Positions 43,474-52,505 are shown, counted from the first letter of the stretch. The stretch: DNA of 64,000 nucleotides from JAJKIV01 sp036741775 (GCA_036741775.1 DAINRQ010000021.1:11734-75733); one strand, 5' to 3'. The notes: generated by a model not told the origin, from the letters alone. Translations and numbers: made by a program.

Positions 43474-43890
43474 GTAGGTAGCCAAAGGGTTTGCGACGAA
43501 TTGCTGAGGTTTTCCCCTCAGAAACCGCGGCGAATTGTGACAGAACGTTTGGCTACATGCTTAAGTAGGAGGGCTCACCAGCGCCTTCACAGCAGGTCTT
43601 GAATCCCAGCGACCCAACTCAAACCGGCGCGAATGCCCCAGGCAGCACGGGGGGAGCGGGTCGGAGGCGCTCCGCATCCTCCGCCGCAAGCTGGAGGCGA
43701 GGGCCCTCCGCGCCTGACGGGAGGGCACGGCGTCTGAGAGTCTGAAAACCGTGGGGATCTGCGAGAAGCCCAGCCGGATCATCGGCTGGGCTTCTTCTGC
43801 TTTTTCGTGCTAGTTGCCTAACGACGCGGGCGTCAACTCGCCTTGCGTCGCCGCGGCGGAGGCGTGGAACGCCGGCGTCGTGGGTGAGGA
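43474..43890. other. Intergenic region between Rhs cassettes
   Basis: No intact gene is seen in these 417 bases. They hold a hairpin terminator at 43764-43805 and, from about 43825, degraded sequence in another frame (AAAEAWNAG) that may be remnant of a Rhs core before the stop at 43885. A CTTGAATCCC stretch near 43601 resembles a tRNA T-arm but no tRNA folds around it. Confidence 0.45.
43764..43805 (+). terminator. Rho-independent terminator after first Rhs cassette
   Basis: AGAAGCCCAGCCG (43764-43776) pairs with CGGCTGGGCTTCT (43783-43795) around a six-base loop, and a T-rich tail ends in TTTTT at 43801-43805. Confidence 0.8.
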
Positions 43891-44650
43891 GGGTCGCTGA
43901 CGAAGTGCGCGAACGACGGCGTGCGGACGCGCTGCGTGCAGGTGCGGTGGCCGTTCGGCTGGACGGCGACGACCGAGCAGGCGTACGTGCGCGACCTCTG
44001 GCACGGGTCGCTGCTGGAGTCGAAGCGGGACGGCTCGGGGCTCTTGTTCCGGCGGCACCGCTACGTCGACCCGGCATCTGGCCGGTTCACGCAGGAGGAC
44101 CCGATCGGGCTCGCCGGGGGGCTGAACCTCTATGGGTTCGCTGGGGGAGATCCAGTCAACTTCAGCGATCCCTTTGGACTCTGCCCAGAGTTCATCACGG
44201 GGCGGCCCTGTTCAGACGCTGTGGCAATCGGAGTAGGATTTATCCCGATTGTAGGAGACGCGATCGAAATCGCGGGCGCCGTCGTCGGCTCAGACCTGAT
44301 GACTGGCGAGGATATTGGCGAGATCGGCGTTGGGATCACGATAGCGGGGACCTTCTTCGGCTCGGGGAAGCTCGCCCGGGAAGGCGCGAAACATGCGCCT
44401 CCGGCTCTCCGCAAGATCAAGGCAGCACTGGGGGCAGTTCACGGCGAGGTCGGCAAGCTCCCCAAAGGTAAGCCCGGTAAGTTTGGAAGCCCGCAACGCG
44501 GAACCACCAAGAAAGGCTACCGCCTTGATCCACCCCACCCGAACGAAGCCAGGTTCTCCAGAAGAAGGCTGGCACATTAACTGGTGGGATTGGACCGAAG
44601 GCAAGCGCGGAAGCGGCGGAAGAAGTGGCGGCGTGAAGATTGAGCCCTGA
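43891..44650 (+). pseudogene. Second orphan Rhs core tip with frameshifted polymorphic toxin domain (type 17-like)
   Basis: The frame opens after a TGA at 43885 (GSLTKCANDGVRTRCVQVRW) and carries the Rhs core (RFTQEDPIGLAGGLNLYGFA, DPFGLCP). A pre-toxin-like segment follows (FIPIVGDAIEIAGAVVGSD, LMTGEDIGEIG), then GYRLDPPHPN. In this frame the protein stops at 44580, but shifting frame near 44542-44548 gives KPGSPEEGWHINWWDWTEGK, then RGSGGRSGGVKIEP ending at 44650. HINWWDW and GKRGSGG are what I recall for polymorphic toxin type 17, a predicted RNase. The toxin is therefore broken, unless the shift is a sequencing error. The immunity gene begins eight bases later. Confidence 0.78.
43933..44075. 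repeat. Identical 143-bp segment, copy 2 of 2
   Basis: Identical to 42133-42275 and in the same orientation. Beyond 44075 the two cores diverge at synonymous-like positions, then completely after the DPYGL/DPFGL motif. Confidence 0.88.
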
Positions 44651-44657
44651 GGCAAAG

Positions 44658-45104
44658 ATGGATGCCTTCAAACGGGAGAACTTTGAAAAGCTCCACGCAG
44701 GAACGCCGTTTCCCAATGTTCAATCACTGAGTGAGGACGAGTGTGAGCGTACTCGCGAACAGATCGCCGTGCGCCTCGGCGGCAGTCCAGCGGGCACAGG
44801 CTCCCAAGTTGTGCGCCAGATCGCCGAGGAGGCAGAGCCAGTAGTAGGAGTCGACGCGCAGGCCGGTGACTTCGACCTGCTGCAGCTCGTGGACGCTCTT
44901 CAGCTGGATCACTCACAGTACGCGCTGCTTAACTGGGGGCAGTTCGAGGAAGTTGACCGAGTAGATCTACAGGAGCTTGCGAGGTTCTTCAGTGATTTCT
45001 GGTACCCTGGCTCCGACGATCTCGACATCATTGACCACTCGTATCGTTGGGTGCTGTCGGTTCGACACGATGGAGTGGTCAGTGTGCTGCGATTCATGAG
45101 TTAA
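44658..45104 (+). CDS. Probable immunity protein for the second Rhs toxin
   Basis: The 148-residue protein begins at an ATG (MDAFKRENFEKL) eight bases after the end of the shifted toxin frame, with GAGG upstream. It is acidic (DAQAGDFDLLQLVDALQLDH and FSDFWYPGSDDLDIIDHS), as many immunity proteins are, and has no signal peptide. I do not recognise the family. Lower GC than neighbouring genes suggests transfer together with the toxin. A strong terminator follows. Confidence 0.7.
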   Translation: MDAFKRENFEKLHAGTPFPNVQSLSEDECERTREQIAVRLGGSPAGTGSQVVRQIAEEAEPVVGVDAQAGDFDLLQLVDALQLDHSQYALLNWGQFEEVDRVDLQELARFFSDFWYPGSDDLDIIDHSYRWVLSVRHDGVVSVLRFMS

Positions 45105-45153
45105 GCCCAGAAAAAGCGACGTATCGGCCGCTCGCCATGCTTGCGAGCGAAAA

Positions 45154-45192
45154 ATGAAGCCCGGCGAGAAGCAGTTCGCCGGGCTTCATTTG
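45154..45192 (+). terminator. Rho-independent terminator after second Rhs cassette
   Basis: ATGAAGCCCGGCGA (45154-45167) pairs perfectly with TCGCCGGGCTTCAT (45176-45189), 14 bp with an eight-base loop, followed by a short TT run. Confidence 0.85.
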
Positions 45193-45272
45193 TAGGTGCC
45201 GGTCGCTAAACCGCGATCCTTCACATGGCCTACCGCGGTTTCACGCAGAACTTCTCCTCGGCCGAGAGGGAC

Positions 45273-45641
45273 TCAAAAGCCGTCGTCGGGAGCGAGCGCC
45301 TCGAAGAACCGCACCAAGTCGAGCACGAAGGGCTCGGTGGCTCCTGCGGGGTGCCAAGCCAGCTGCTCCGCAAGAAGCTCGGGACGCTCGTCGTCGGGAG
45401 TCCACTGCTCGAGCGTGCGCGACGCGTCGTCGACGACCCAGTACTCGGACACACGGTGGCGCTGGTAGTGCGGCCGCTTCGTGACGCGGTCGTGACGCGC
45501 GGAGCTCGGCGACACCGCCTCGACCGCGAGAAGCAAATGGCGAACGATGTCCGACCGATGTCGCAGCTCCCCCTCCGGGACCGCGAGTACGTCGGGTTGC
45601 AAGACCAACCCGGGCTCGAGCTTCACATCGAGCGGCGACGC
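45273..45641 (-). CDS. Uma2-family (DUF820) protein, N-terminus lost in assembly gap
   Basis: The visible C-terminal 122 residues match Uma2 proteins: LDVKLEPGLVLQPDVLAVPE, AVEAVSPSSARHDRVTKRPH, YQRHRVSEYWVVDDASR and FFEALAPDDGF. These have a PD-(D/E)XK nuclease-like core (the E of VEAVSPSS and K of TKR lie in it) and unknown biological role. The sequence is closely similar, in DNA and protein, to the complete copy at 48207-48788. Confidence 0.85.
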   Translation of the reverse strand, partial: ASPLDVKLEPGLVLQPDVLAVPEGELRHRSDIVRHLLLAVEAVSPSSARHDRVTKRPHYQRHRVSEYWVVDDASRTLEQWTPDDERPELLAEQLAWHPAGATEPFVLDLVRFFEALAPDDGF

Positions 45642-45741
45642 NNNNNNNNNNNNNNNNNNNNNNNNNNNNNNNNNNNNNNNNNNNNNNNNNNNNNNNNNNN
45701 NNNNNNNNNNNNNNNNNNNNNNNNNNNNNNNNNNNNNNNNN
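45642..45741. other. Assembly gap (100 N)
   Basis: Exactly 100 N, probably a placeholder of unknown true length. It removes the N-terminus of the Uma2 gene and the 5' end of the ADOP gene, so more sequence is missing than 100 bases. Confidence 0.99.
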
Positions 45742-48165
45742 CGGACGCCGGGGTTCGCGTGGACGGTCACGCTCACCCTCGCGCTCGGCATCGCGCTCGC
45801 GTCCGCGACGGGCGTAGTCGCGCGAGCAATTGCGTTCGGCGATCTGCCAGTACACGACGCGAACCGCGTCGTCGTGCTCTGGGGTATCGATCAGGCGGGC
45901 TCGTTCCCGCACATGCCCCTTGCACCCAGGGACATGCCCGCGGTCGCGACCGCGATGCGTGGCGTGGCGACCGTTGCGGTAGGGGACTACAACGGCGCGT
46001 ATCCGTGGCCATTCCACCCTCCAAGCAGCGACGGGCCGCCGCTCTACCTGCGAGGCACGCTCGCGAGCGGTAACTACTTCGATGTCCTTGCCGCGCGCCC
46101 CGTGCTCGGCCGTGCGCTGCGACCCGAGGACGACGTCATCGGCGCGCCGCGCGTCATGGTGTTGAGCCACTCCGCATGGCGTCGCCACTTCGGCGGCGAC
46201 ACCGGCGCAATCGGGAGCTCGCTGCGGGCCGTGATCTGGGGCGAACCCTATACCATTGTTGGCGTCATGCCGCCCGGACTCGACGTGCCGCGCGGCGTCG
46301 ACTTCTGGACCGCATTCGCGCCGACCGCGGCTCGAAACGGCTCACTCGACGATTCCTGGTTCAACGTCGACGTCGTGGCGCGGCTGGAGCCTAACGCCAC
46401 ACCTGAGCAGGCGCGCCATGTACTGACCGCGTACTACGCGACGCTCGCTCGCGAAGGCCAGACGCACTGGGCGGGTGCCCGGGCGACGGTACGCACGCTG
46501 CCCGAGCTCGTGAGCGGTGACGTCCGCTCTCCGTTCATTGCACTCGCCTCGGCGGCCGGTGTCGTGCTCCTCGTGACGTGCGGCAACGTTGCGGGCCTGT
46601 TGCTGGTTCGCGCGAACGGGCGCCGCCGAGAGCTCGCGGTGCGCGCGGCGATCGGGGCCGGGCGCGGCCGCCTCATCGGCGAGTTGCTCGCCGAGCATCT
46701 GCTGCTCGCCGTCGCCGGTGGGGTGGCGGGAACGGCGCTCGCGGCGGTGCTCGTGCGGATGTTCGCGGCGCTCGCGCCAGCCGACCTGCCGCGGATCGCT
46801 GACCTCGGTCTGGACTGGACGCTGCTCGCGTTCGCGACTGGGGTGACGAGCCTCGTCGTGATAGTCGCGGGGCTCGCCCCCGCCATCTCGGCCACACGTG
46901 TCGCGCCGGCAGCGGCGTTAGGCGGGGCGCGCGAGGGGTTCGGCGGGCGCCGAGGCGACGTGCGAACCCGGCGCGTCGTCGTTGGCGCACAGGTGACACT
47001 GGCGCTCGTCGTTCTTTCGAGCGCGTCGCTCCTGGGGCGCAGTCTCGCGAGCCTCACCGCGCTCGATCTCGGCGTGTTCGCCCCCGAGCGCCTGAGGTTC
47101 GTGGAGTTGGTGCCCTCGGCGTCGGCCGCGGACGCGAATGCGACGGACGCCGGAAGCGAACGTGCGCGGCTCGTCCGGTGGCTCGATCAGCATGACGCGA
47201 TCATGGCTCAGGTCCGCGCGTCGCCGGGCGTGGTTGCGGTGGCGCCGGTCGTCCACGAGGCCTATGCTGGGGCGGCGGGCTGGGACGCGCGTGTAGAGGC
47301 CGAGGGGGCAGCCCCGGAGGACTCCGCGCGACGACCGTACCTCAACATGGAGGTCACGAACGCCGATTACCTCCGTGTCATGGGCGTGCCGCTCCTTCGC
47401 GGGCGCTGGCTCGCCGAGACGGATCGCGAGAATTCTCCGCGGGTCGTCGTGCTCAGCGATCGAGCCGCCCGCGTGCTCTTCCCAGACGGAGCAGCTGTCG
47501 GTCGCCAGGTGAAACTCGGAGGTGATCGCCTCACAACGGTCGTCGGCGTCGTGGCCGACACGCGGTTCCGGGAGTTCCTCGAGCCGCGCGCGTCGATCTA
47601 CGTCCCGTACCGGCAATTCAACGCGGGCGCGCTCTTCCTCGCCGTGCGAACAGAAGGCGACGGTACCAACGTGGTGGGCGCCGTCAGGCGAGCCGTGACC
47701 GAGCACGCCCCGACGATGCTGGTCCACGATCACGGCACGATGCGTGACCGTCTGGCGGAACCCCTGGCTCGACCTCGCCTGCTCGCCGGAGTGCTGGGTG
47801 CGTATGCCCTGGTGGTGGTGATGCTGGCCGTGGCCGGGCTGTACGCGGTCGTTGCCGGCAGCGTGTCGAGTCGCCGTCGCGAGTTTGGCTTGCGCGCCGC
47901 TCTCGGTGCCACGCCGCGCGCGCTATTGCAGCTCGTGTTGCGCGAGGGGCTCGAGGTCGCTGTCGGCGGGCTGGGCGTTGGTCTCGTTGCCGCGCTCGCG
48001 GCGGGACGTCTCGCGACGAGCCTCCTCCACGGCGTGACGCCGACGGACACCGTCAGCCTCGGCGGCGCAGCGATCGGTTTGTTAGGCGTGTGTGCACTCG
48101 CCGTTCTCGTCCCGGCGCGGCGCGCGGCCGCCGCGGATCCCGTGAGCGAGATGCGGGCGGAATGA
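45742..48165 (+). CDS. ADOP-type permease, 5' end lost in gap
   Basis: The 807 residues seen start inside the first membrane helix (GFAWTVTLTLALGIALASATG) and continue through a MacB-like periplasmic domain, an FtsX unit (NVAGLLLVRANGRRRELAVR), a second periplasmic domain and a closing FtsX unit (GLYAVVAGSVSSRRREFGLR), ending ADPVSEMRAE. Perhaps 80-100 N-terminal residues are missing. Any PadR gene would also lie in the gap. It is flanked on both sides by Uma2 paralogues. Confidence 0.9.
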   Translation, partial: RTPGFAWTVTLTLALGIALASATGVVARAIAFGDLPVHDANRVVVLWGIDQAGSFPHMPLAPRDMPAVATAMRGVATVAVGDYNGAYPWPFHPPSSDGPPLYLRGTLASGNYFDVLAARPVLGRALRPEDDVIGAPRVMVLSHSAWRRHFGGDTGAIGSSLRAVIWGEPYTIVGVMPPGLDVPRGVDFWTAFAPTAARNGSLDDSWFNVDVVARLEPNATPEQARHVLTAYYATLAREGQTHWAGARATVRTLPELVSGDVRSPFIALASAAGVVLLVTCGNVAGLLLVRANGRRRELAVRAAIGAGRGRLIGELLAEHLLLAVAGGVAGTALAAVLVRMFAALAPADLPRIADLGLDWTLLAFATGVTSLVVIVAGLAPAISATRVAPAAALGGAREGFGGRRGDVRTRRVVVGAQVTLALVVLSSASLLGRSLASLTALDLGVFAPERLRFVELVPSASAADANATDAGSERARLVRWLDQHDAIMAQVRASPGVVAVAPVVHEAYAGAAGWDARVEAEGAAPEDSARRPYLNMEVTNADYLRVMGVPLLRGRWLAETDRENSPRVVVLSDRAARVLFPDGAAVGRQVKLGGDRLTTVVGVVADTRFREFLEPRASIYVPYRQFNAGALFLAVRTEGDGTNVVGAVRRAVTEHAPTMLVHDHGTMRDRLAEPLARPRLLAGVLGAYALVVVMLAVAGLYAVVAGSVSSRRREFGLRAALGATPRALLQLVLREGLEVAVGGLGVGLVAALAAGRLATSLLHGVTPTDTVSLGGAAIGLLGVCALAVLVPARRAAAADPVSEMRAE

Positions 48166-48206
48166 GGTAAGGTCGCACGGCTCGACGCCGCTGACGCAGA
48201 AGCGAG

Positions 48207-48788
48207 TCAGCCATCCTCGGGAGCGAGCGCCTCGAAGAACCGCACGAGGTCGAGCACGAAGGGCTCTGTGGCTCCTGCTGGGTGCCACATCAGCTTCTCC
48301 GCCAGAAGCTCCGGCCGGTCGTCCTGCGGAGTCCACCGCTCGATGGTACGCGACGTGTCGTCGACGACCCAATACTCGGACACGCGATGGCGCTGGTAGT
48401 GCGGGCGTTTCGTGACGCGGTCGTACCGCGCGGAGCTCGGCGAGACGATTTCGGCGGCGAGGAGAAGCCGTCGGATGGTGTCCGAGCGTCGTTGAAGCTC
48501 CCCCGCCGGGACCACGAGCATGTCGGGTTGGAGAACCAATCCCGGCTCGAGCCTGACGTCGAGCGGCGAGAAGAACGCTTCACCCAGCCCCTGCGCCCGA
48601 ACGTACTGGCGCACCAGCGTGAACAGCTCGGCGAGAATGCGCTGGTGCGCCCAGTGAGGCGACGGTGTCACCAACACCTCGCCATCCACGAGCTCCCACC
48701 GCTCGCCCTTCGGGGCGGCGTCGCGGGCAGCGTAGAACTCGGCCTCGGTCCACCGGCGGTGCGGCGCTCGTTGCGCAGGCATGGCCAT
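48207..48788 (-). CDS. Uma2-family (DUF820) protein
   Basis: The 193-residue protein has the complete family layout: RRWTEAEFYAARDAAPKG, RWELVDGEVLVTPSPHWAHQ, LDVRLEPGLVLQPDMLVVPA, AAEIVSPSSARYDRVTKRPH and YQRHRVSEYWVVDD, a PD-(D/E)XK-like fold. ATG 48788 (MAMPAQRA) fits the family; an in-frame TTG at 48818 would extend it by ten residues. Uma2 proteins are abundant in multicellular or large-genome bacteria; their role is unresolved. It is a close paralogue of the copy at 45273. Confidence 0.9.
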   Translation of the reverse strand: MAMPAQRAPHRRWTEAEFYAARDAAPKGERWELVDGEVLVTPSPHWAHQRILAELFTLVRQYVRAQGLGEAFFSPLDVRLEPGLVLQPDMLVVPAGELQRRSDTIRRLLLAAEIVSPSSARYDRVTKRPHYQRHRVSEYWVVDDTSRTIERWTPQDDRPELLAEKLMWHPAGATEPFVLDLVRFFEALAPEDG

Positions 48789-48907
48789 AATCTGCTCGAC
48801 GCTGAAATCGGGTCGCAAGCAATCACGGCCGAGGATGCGTGGCTCCGGCGCGTATCAGCGCCATCGGAACCTTGCCCGCCTCACCTGTCGACCGCAGCTT
48901 GAGCGCG

Positions 48908-49390
48908 ATGAGCACCGAACCTCACACCGACTGGCGCAACAACGGCGTCCGCATCGTCCGCGGCGACCAGCTCGACCTGAACACGCCGCAGACGCCTGGC
49001 ATGACGCGCGCGGCCGCGATCAACTACGCACGCACGGGCGCGCAGAAGCTCTGGGCGGGCACCGTCACGATTCACCCTAACGCGAAGACGGGCGCGCACC
49101 ATCACGGCCCGCTCGAAAGCGTGATCTACGTCGTGCGCGGCCGAGCGCGCATGCGGTGGGGCGATCGCCTGGAATTCACGGCCGAGGCGGGGCCGGGCGA
49201 CTTCATCTACGTGCCGCCCTACGTGCCGCATCAGGAGATCAACGCCGCGCCCGACGAGCCGCTGGAATGCGTGCTCGTGCGGAGCGATCAGGAAGCGGTC
49301 GTCGTGAACCTCGACATCCCGGTGGCTGAGGAGCCGGAGTCGGTCTTCTGGGTGGATCCCATTCATCGGGACCCGCGCGCGAACGGCTGA
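48908..49390 (+). CDS. Cupin-domain protein
   Basis: The 160-residue protein has a single cupin barrel: AKTGAHHHGPLESVIYVVRG supplies metal-ligand histidines and the glutamate (motif 1), and PGDFIYVPPYVPHQE the last histidine (motif 2). It may bind a metal and act as dioxygenase, isomerase or sensor. ATG 48908 is used; no strong ribosome binding site is seen. It has no obvious partner. Confidence 0.88.
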   Translation: MSTEPHTDWRNNGVRIVRGDQLDLNTPQTPGMTRAAAINYARTGAQKLWAGTVTIHPNAKTGAHHHGPLESVIYVVRGRARMRWGDRLEFTAEAGPGDFIYVPPYVPHQEINAAPDEPLECVLVRSDQEAVVVNLDIPVAEEPESVFWVDPIHRDPRANG

Positions 49391-49570
49391 GCGAGCATCG
49401 CGATCTTCCGCACTCACAACAACACGATGCCAAAAAAACCGGACTCGACCAACGAGTCGAGCACGGCATCTGCACCGAGTTCGTCCGCCTCACGGCAGCA
49501 TGGCCGCCGAGCCCGCCTCGGCGCCCGCTGTCGTCGAAACAAGGCAATCGCTTCAAATGGAGGACGAACA

Positions 49571-49894
49571 ATGCCGAACCGCAACGACCCCAACATCTCG
49601 ACCGGCACGTCGACCGGACGCAGCGGCCTCGATGAATGGTCCGTCGAGGAGACGTACTGGCGGCAGAACTGGAACACGCGCCCATACGCGCAGGCCGACC
49701 GCAACTTCGACTACTATAGCCCGGGGTATCGCTTCGGCTACGAGTCAGCGAATCGGTACCGTGGTCGTAACTTCAACGACGTCGAGGGAGACCTGCGCCG
49801 CGACTGGGATCGCTACGAGCACCGCGGGCAGAGCACCTGGGAGAACATGAAGGACGCGGTTCGCGATGCGTGGAACCGAGTAACCAACCGGTAA
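49571..49894 (+). CDS. Small conserved protein of unknown function (YYxPGYRxGYE type)
   Basis: The 107-residue hydrophilic protein starts at ATG 49571 with GGAGG nine bases upstream. It contains WRQNWNTRPYAQADRNFDYY, SPGYRFGYESANRYRGRNF and VEGDLRRDWDRYEHRG, then TWENMKDAVRDAWNRV at the C-terminus. I have seen this aromatic and charged arrangement in stress-related proteins of Bacteroidota and cyanobacteria, but its function is not known. It stands alone. Confidence 0.75.
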   Translation: MPNRNDPNISTGTSTGRSGLDEWSVEETYWRQNWNTRPYAQADRNFDYYSPGYRFGYESANRYRGRNFNDVEGDLRRDWDRYEHRGQSTWENMKDAVRDAWNRVTNR

Positions 49895-49911
49895 ACGGGA
49901 ACGAGCTGCGA

Positions 49912-50101
49912 GCTGGAAGGCCAGCTGGGAGCTGGCAGGTTGCTAGCTGGTGGCTGCTCGCTACTAAAGCGGCTGACTGCTGGCTGCCAGGCTGCCAGCT
50001 CCGAGCTTGGCTGCCAGCAGCCAGCCGCTGTCAGTAGCCCTCCAGCTCGGAGCTGCAGCTAGCAACCCGCCAGCCACCAGCTGGCCCGCCAGCTCGCAGC
50101 C
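49912..50101. repeat. 190-bp imperfect palindrome rich in AGCTGG
   Basis: GCTGCGAGCTGG near 49914, GGCCAGCTGG and GGTTGCTAGCTG on the left are mirrored in the same order by CAGCTAGCAACC, CCAGCTGGCC and CCAGCTCGCAGC ending near 50101. It fills the space between convergent genes and could end transcription in both directions. Confidence 0.75.
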
Positions 50102-50102
50102 C

Positions 50103-52505
50103 TCAGTACCGCCGAAGCGTGAGCGTGAACGTGGACCCCTGCCCCACCACACTCTCCACGATCACGTCCCCACCCATGAGCCGCGCGAGTCGCCGGCTGA
50201 TCGCCAACCCCAACCCCGCGCCCTCTGCCCGCCTCGTTAGGCCCGTGTCGAGCTGCACGAACGGCTCGAACGCGCGCTCCAGCGCCTCCGGCGGAATCCC
50301 GACGCCTGTGTCGCGCACGCGGAACCGCGCCACCGCCTCATCCACCTCGCACGCCAACTCCACCTCGCCACCCGGCGGCGTGAACTTCACGGCGTTCGAC
50401 AGCAGGTTCACGAGCACCTGACCCACCTGCTCGCGCTCGCCGATCACCGTCGTTCCCGGCGGCGGTGGGCAGACGGTGAGCCTCAACCCCTTCGATTCGG
50501 CCTGCACGCGCGACAAGGTGTCCACGTCGTCGAAGAGTTGAGCAACCGGCAACGGAACGAGCGTGCTCTCGATCGCGCCCACTTCGGCCCGCTCGAGGTT
50601 CAACACGTTGTTCACGAGCGCGAGGAGGTGCTGTCCACTCCGGCGGATGCGCGTCATGGCCTCGCGCTGCGCGTTCGACACCGGCCCGTGCACGCCAAGC
50701 TCCACGAGCTCCGAGTAGCCGAGGATGGCGTTGAGCGGCGTGCGGAGCTCGTGGCTCATCACCGCAAGGAACTCCCCCTTCGCGCGATTCGCCGCTTCGG
50801 CCTCGCGACGCGCCACCTCGCTCTGTTGGTAGAGCCGCGCGTTGTCCACCGCCGTCGCGGCACGCCGAGCCACCTCGGCCGCGACGGGGACGTCATCCTC
50901 CGTGTACCGTCGCCCGGAATCGGCCACGACGAACGTCATGGCGCCTAACGTGCGGCCCCGCGTCTCCACCGGCGCGATGATCATCGAGCGCGGGCCCAGG
51001 GACCACGCGTCCGCGACGTACGCCGCGTTACGCGTCGCTTGCCAGAGCCACTCCTCCGTCACCTCGGGGACGAGCAGCGGCGTGCCCGTATCCATGTGCG
51101 TTCGTAACGGGTGCGTGTCCTCGCCCGCCCTGGGGTGATGTGCCGCCATCGCGCGCAGTCGCGGCTCGAGGGCCGCATCGACGTGCGCGTACGCGACGCG
51201 CTGCAACGTCCCGGTATCATCGACGAGGTCGATCGCCACGTAGTCGGCGAACACGGGGACAGAGAGGCGAGCCACCTGCCGCAGCGCTGTCTCATAGTCG
51301 AGCGACGCGAGCGCGGCGCTCGCATCCGAGAGGAAAGCGAGTCGCCGGCCAGCCGCCTCGGCCGCAGCCCTCGCCACGGCTTCGGCGTCGAAGAGCGTCG
51401 CGCGACGGACCGCCTGCGCGCACTGCCGCGCGACGGCAATGAGCAGCTCACGATCCTCCGGCTTGACGATGATCTCCTCGCGGAAGCTCAGCCCCAGGGC
51501 GCCGAAGCACCGCCCCTCGGCCATGAGCGGAATCGAGATGGACGCCGCATTCCGCACCGCCATGCCGCGGTCCACGGACGGATAGCGGCGCAGGCGTTCC
51601 TCGACTGACGCGACGATCACCGTTTCTCCGGTCCGGATGGCTTCCGCCAGCGGCGCCTCCGCATCCAGCGGAAAGTGACGCCACGCTGCAATGAGGCCGG
51701 GCTCGTATCCAATCGCCTCGATGACGTCGAGCGATGCACGGTCGGGCGACAGGAGCACCAGCACCCCGGCATCGGCGCCGATGGTGGCGACCGCTTCGCG
51801 GACCGCCGTCGCGGCAACGTCGTTAGGCGTCAGCGCGGACGCGAGCGCTGCGCTCAACGTCTGGAGCCTCGCCGTTCGGGCGGCGGCCAGCTGCGCCTCG
51901 TGCGTCGCGCGCCGGGCCGCCGCGATGAGCCGCGCATTGTCGACGGCGAGTGAGGCGCGGCGACCAAGTTCCTCCGCGACCGCGAGGTCATCCTGGGTGA
52001 ACGCGCGACGCCCCGAGCCGAACGCGACCACGCCGAACGGCCCCTCGCGTACCTGAAGCGGAACGACCATGGCCGATCTGGCGCCAATGATCTGCGCAAG
52101 ACGGACCTGCTCGGCGTCCCGGGCGACCGATGCGACGAACGCGTCATCCACGTCGTTGTAGAGCTGCGGCCGGCCCGTCACCATTGCCTCGCGCCCCAGC
52201 GTTGGTCGAGTGGGATCCGGCGGATACCGCTCGGCCATCTCGCGCATGACGTCGACCTTCGTCGAGTCGGCGTGCGCCGTCGCTACGCGTTGCGCGCTGC
52301 GTCCATCTTCCCCGATCACGTCCACGATGACCCAATCGGCCAGCTCGACGACGGCGGCATCGGCGAGTCGCTGGAGTGCGAGTCGCTCATCCCCCGCGAC
52401 CAGCACGTCCGCGCCGAGACGCGCGAGCGTGCGCTCACGCGCCGCAGACTGTTCATGCTCGGCCATGTCGAGGGCGGTGCCTCGCGTCACGTCCTTCACA
52501 TCCAT
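50103..52505 (-). CDS. Multi-GAF sensor histidine kinase
   Basis: The 800-residue protein has no transmembrane segment. Three GAF-like regions lie at about 25-200, 215-370 and 385-555, each ending with the ADDLAVAEELGRRASLAVDNA type helix. Then come HisKA (EFLAVMSHELRTPLNAILGY, with the phosphoaccepting histidine) and HATPase_c with the N box (NLLSNAVKFTPPGG), DTGVGIPP and GAGLGLAISRRL. It should sense a cytoplasmic ligand or redox state. No response regulator is adjacent, so it is an orphan kinase. Confidence 0.94.
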   Translation of the reverse strand: MDVKDVTRGTALDMAEHEQSAARERTLARLGADVLVAGDERLALQRLADAAVVELADWVIVDVIGEDGRSAQRVATAHADSTKVDVMREMAERYPPDPTRPTLGREAMVTGRPQLYNDVDDAFVASVARDAEQVRLAQIIGARSAMVVPLQVREGPFGVVAFGSGRRAFTQDDLAVAEELGRRASLAVDNARLIAAARRATHEAQLAAARTARLQTLSAALASALTPNDVAATAVREAVATIGADAGVLVLLSPDRASLDVIEAIGYEPGLIAAWRHFPLDAEAPLAEAIRTGETVIVASVEERLRRYPSVDRGMAVRNAASISIPLMAEGRCFGALGLSFREEIIVKPEDRELLIAVARQCAQAVRRATLFDAEAVARAAAEAAGRRLAFLSDASAALASLDYETALRQVARLSVPVFADYVAIDLVDDTGTLQRVAYAHVDAALEPRLRAMAAHHPRAGEDTHPLRTHMDTGTPLLVPEVTEEWLWQATRNAAYVADAWSLGPRSMIIAPVETRGRTLGAMTFVVADSGRRYTEDDVPVAAEVARRAATAVDNARLYQQSEVARREAEAANRAKGEFLAVMSHELRTPLNAILGYSELVELGVHGPVSNAQREAMTRIRRSGQHLLALVNNVLNLERAEVGAIESTLVPLPVAQLFDDVDTLSRVQAESKGLRLTVCPPPPGTTVIGEREQVGQVLVNLLSNAVKFTPPGGEVELACEVDEAVARFRVRDTGVGIPPEALERAFEPFVQLDTGLTRRAEGAGLGLAISRRLARLMGGDVIVESVVGQGSTFTLTLRRY

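Noticed and set aside
43598..43625. tRNA T-arm-like sequence between the Rhs cassettes
   Set aside because: No acceptor or anticodon arm can be formed around it.
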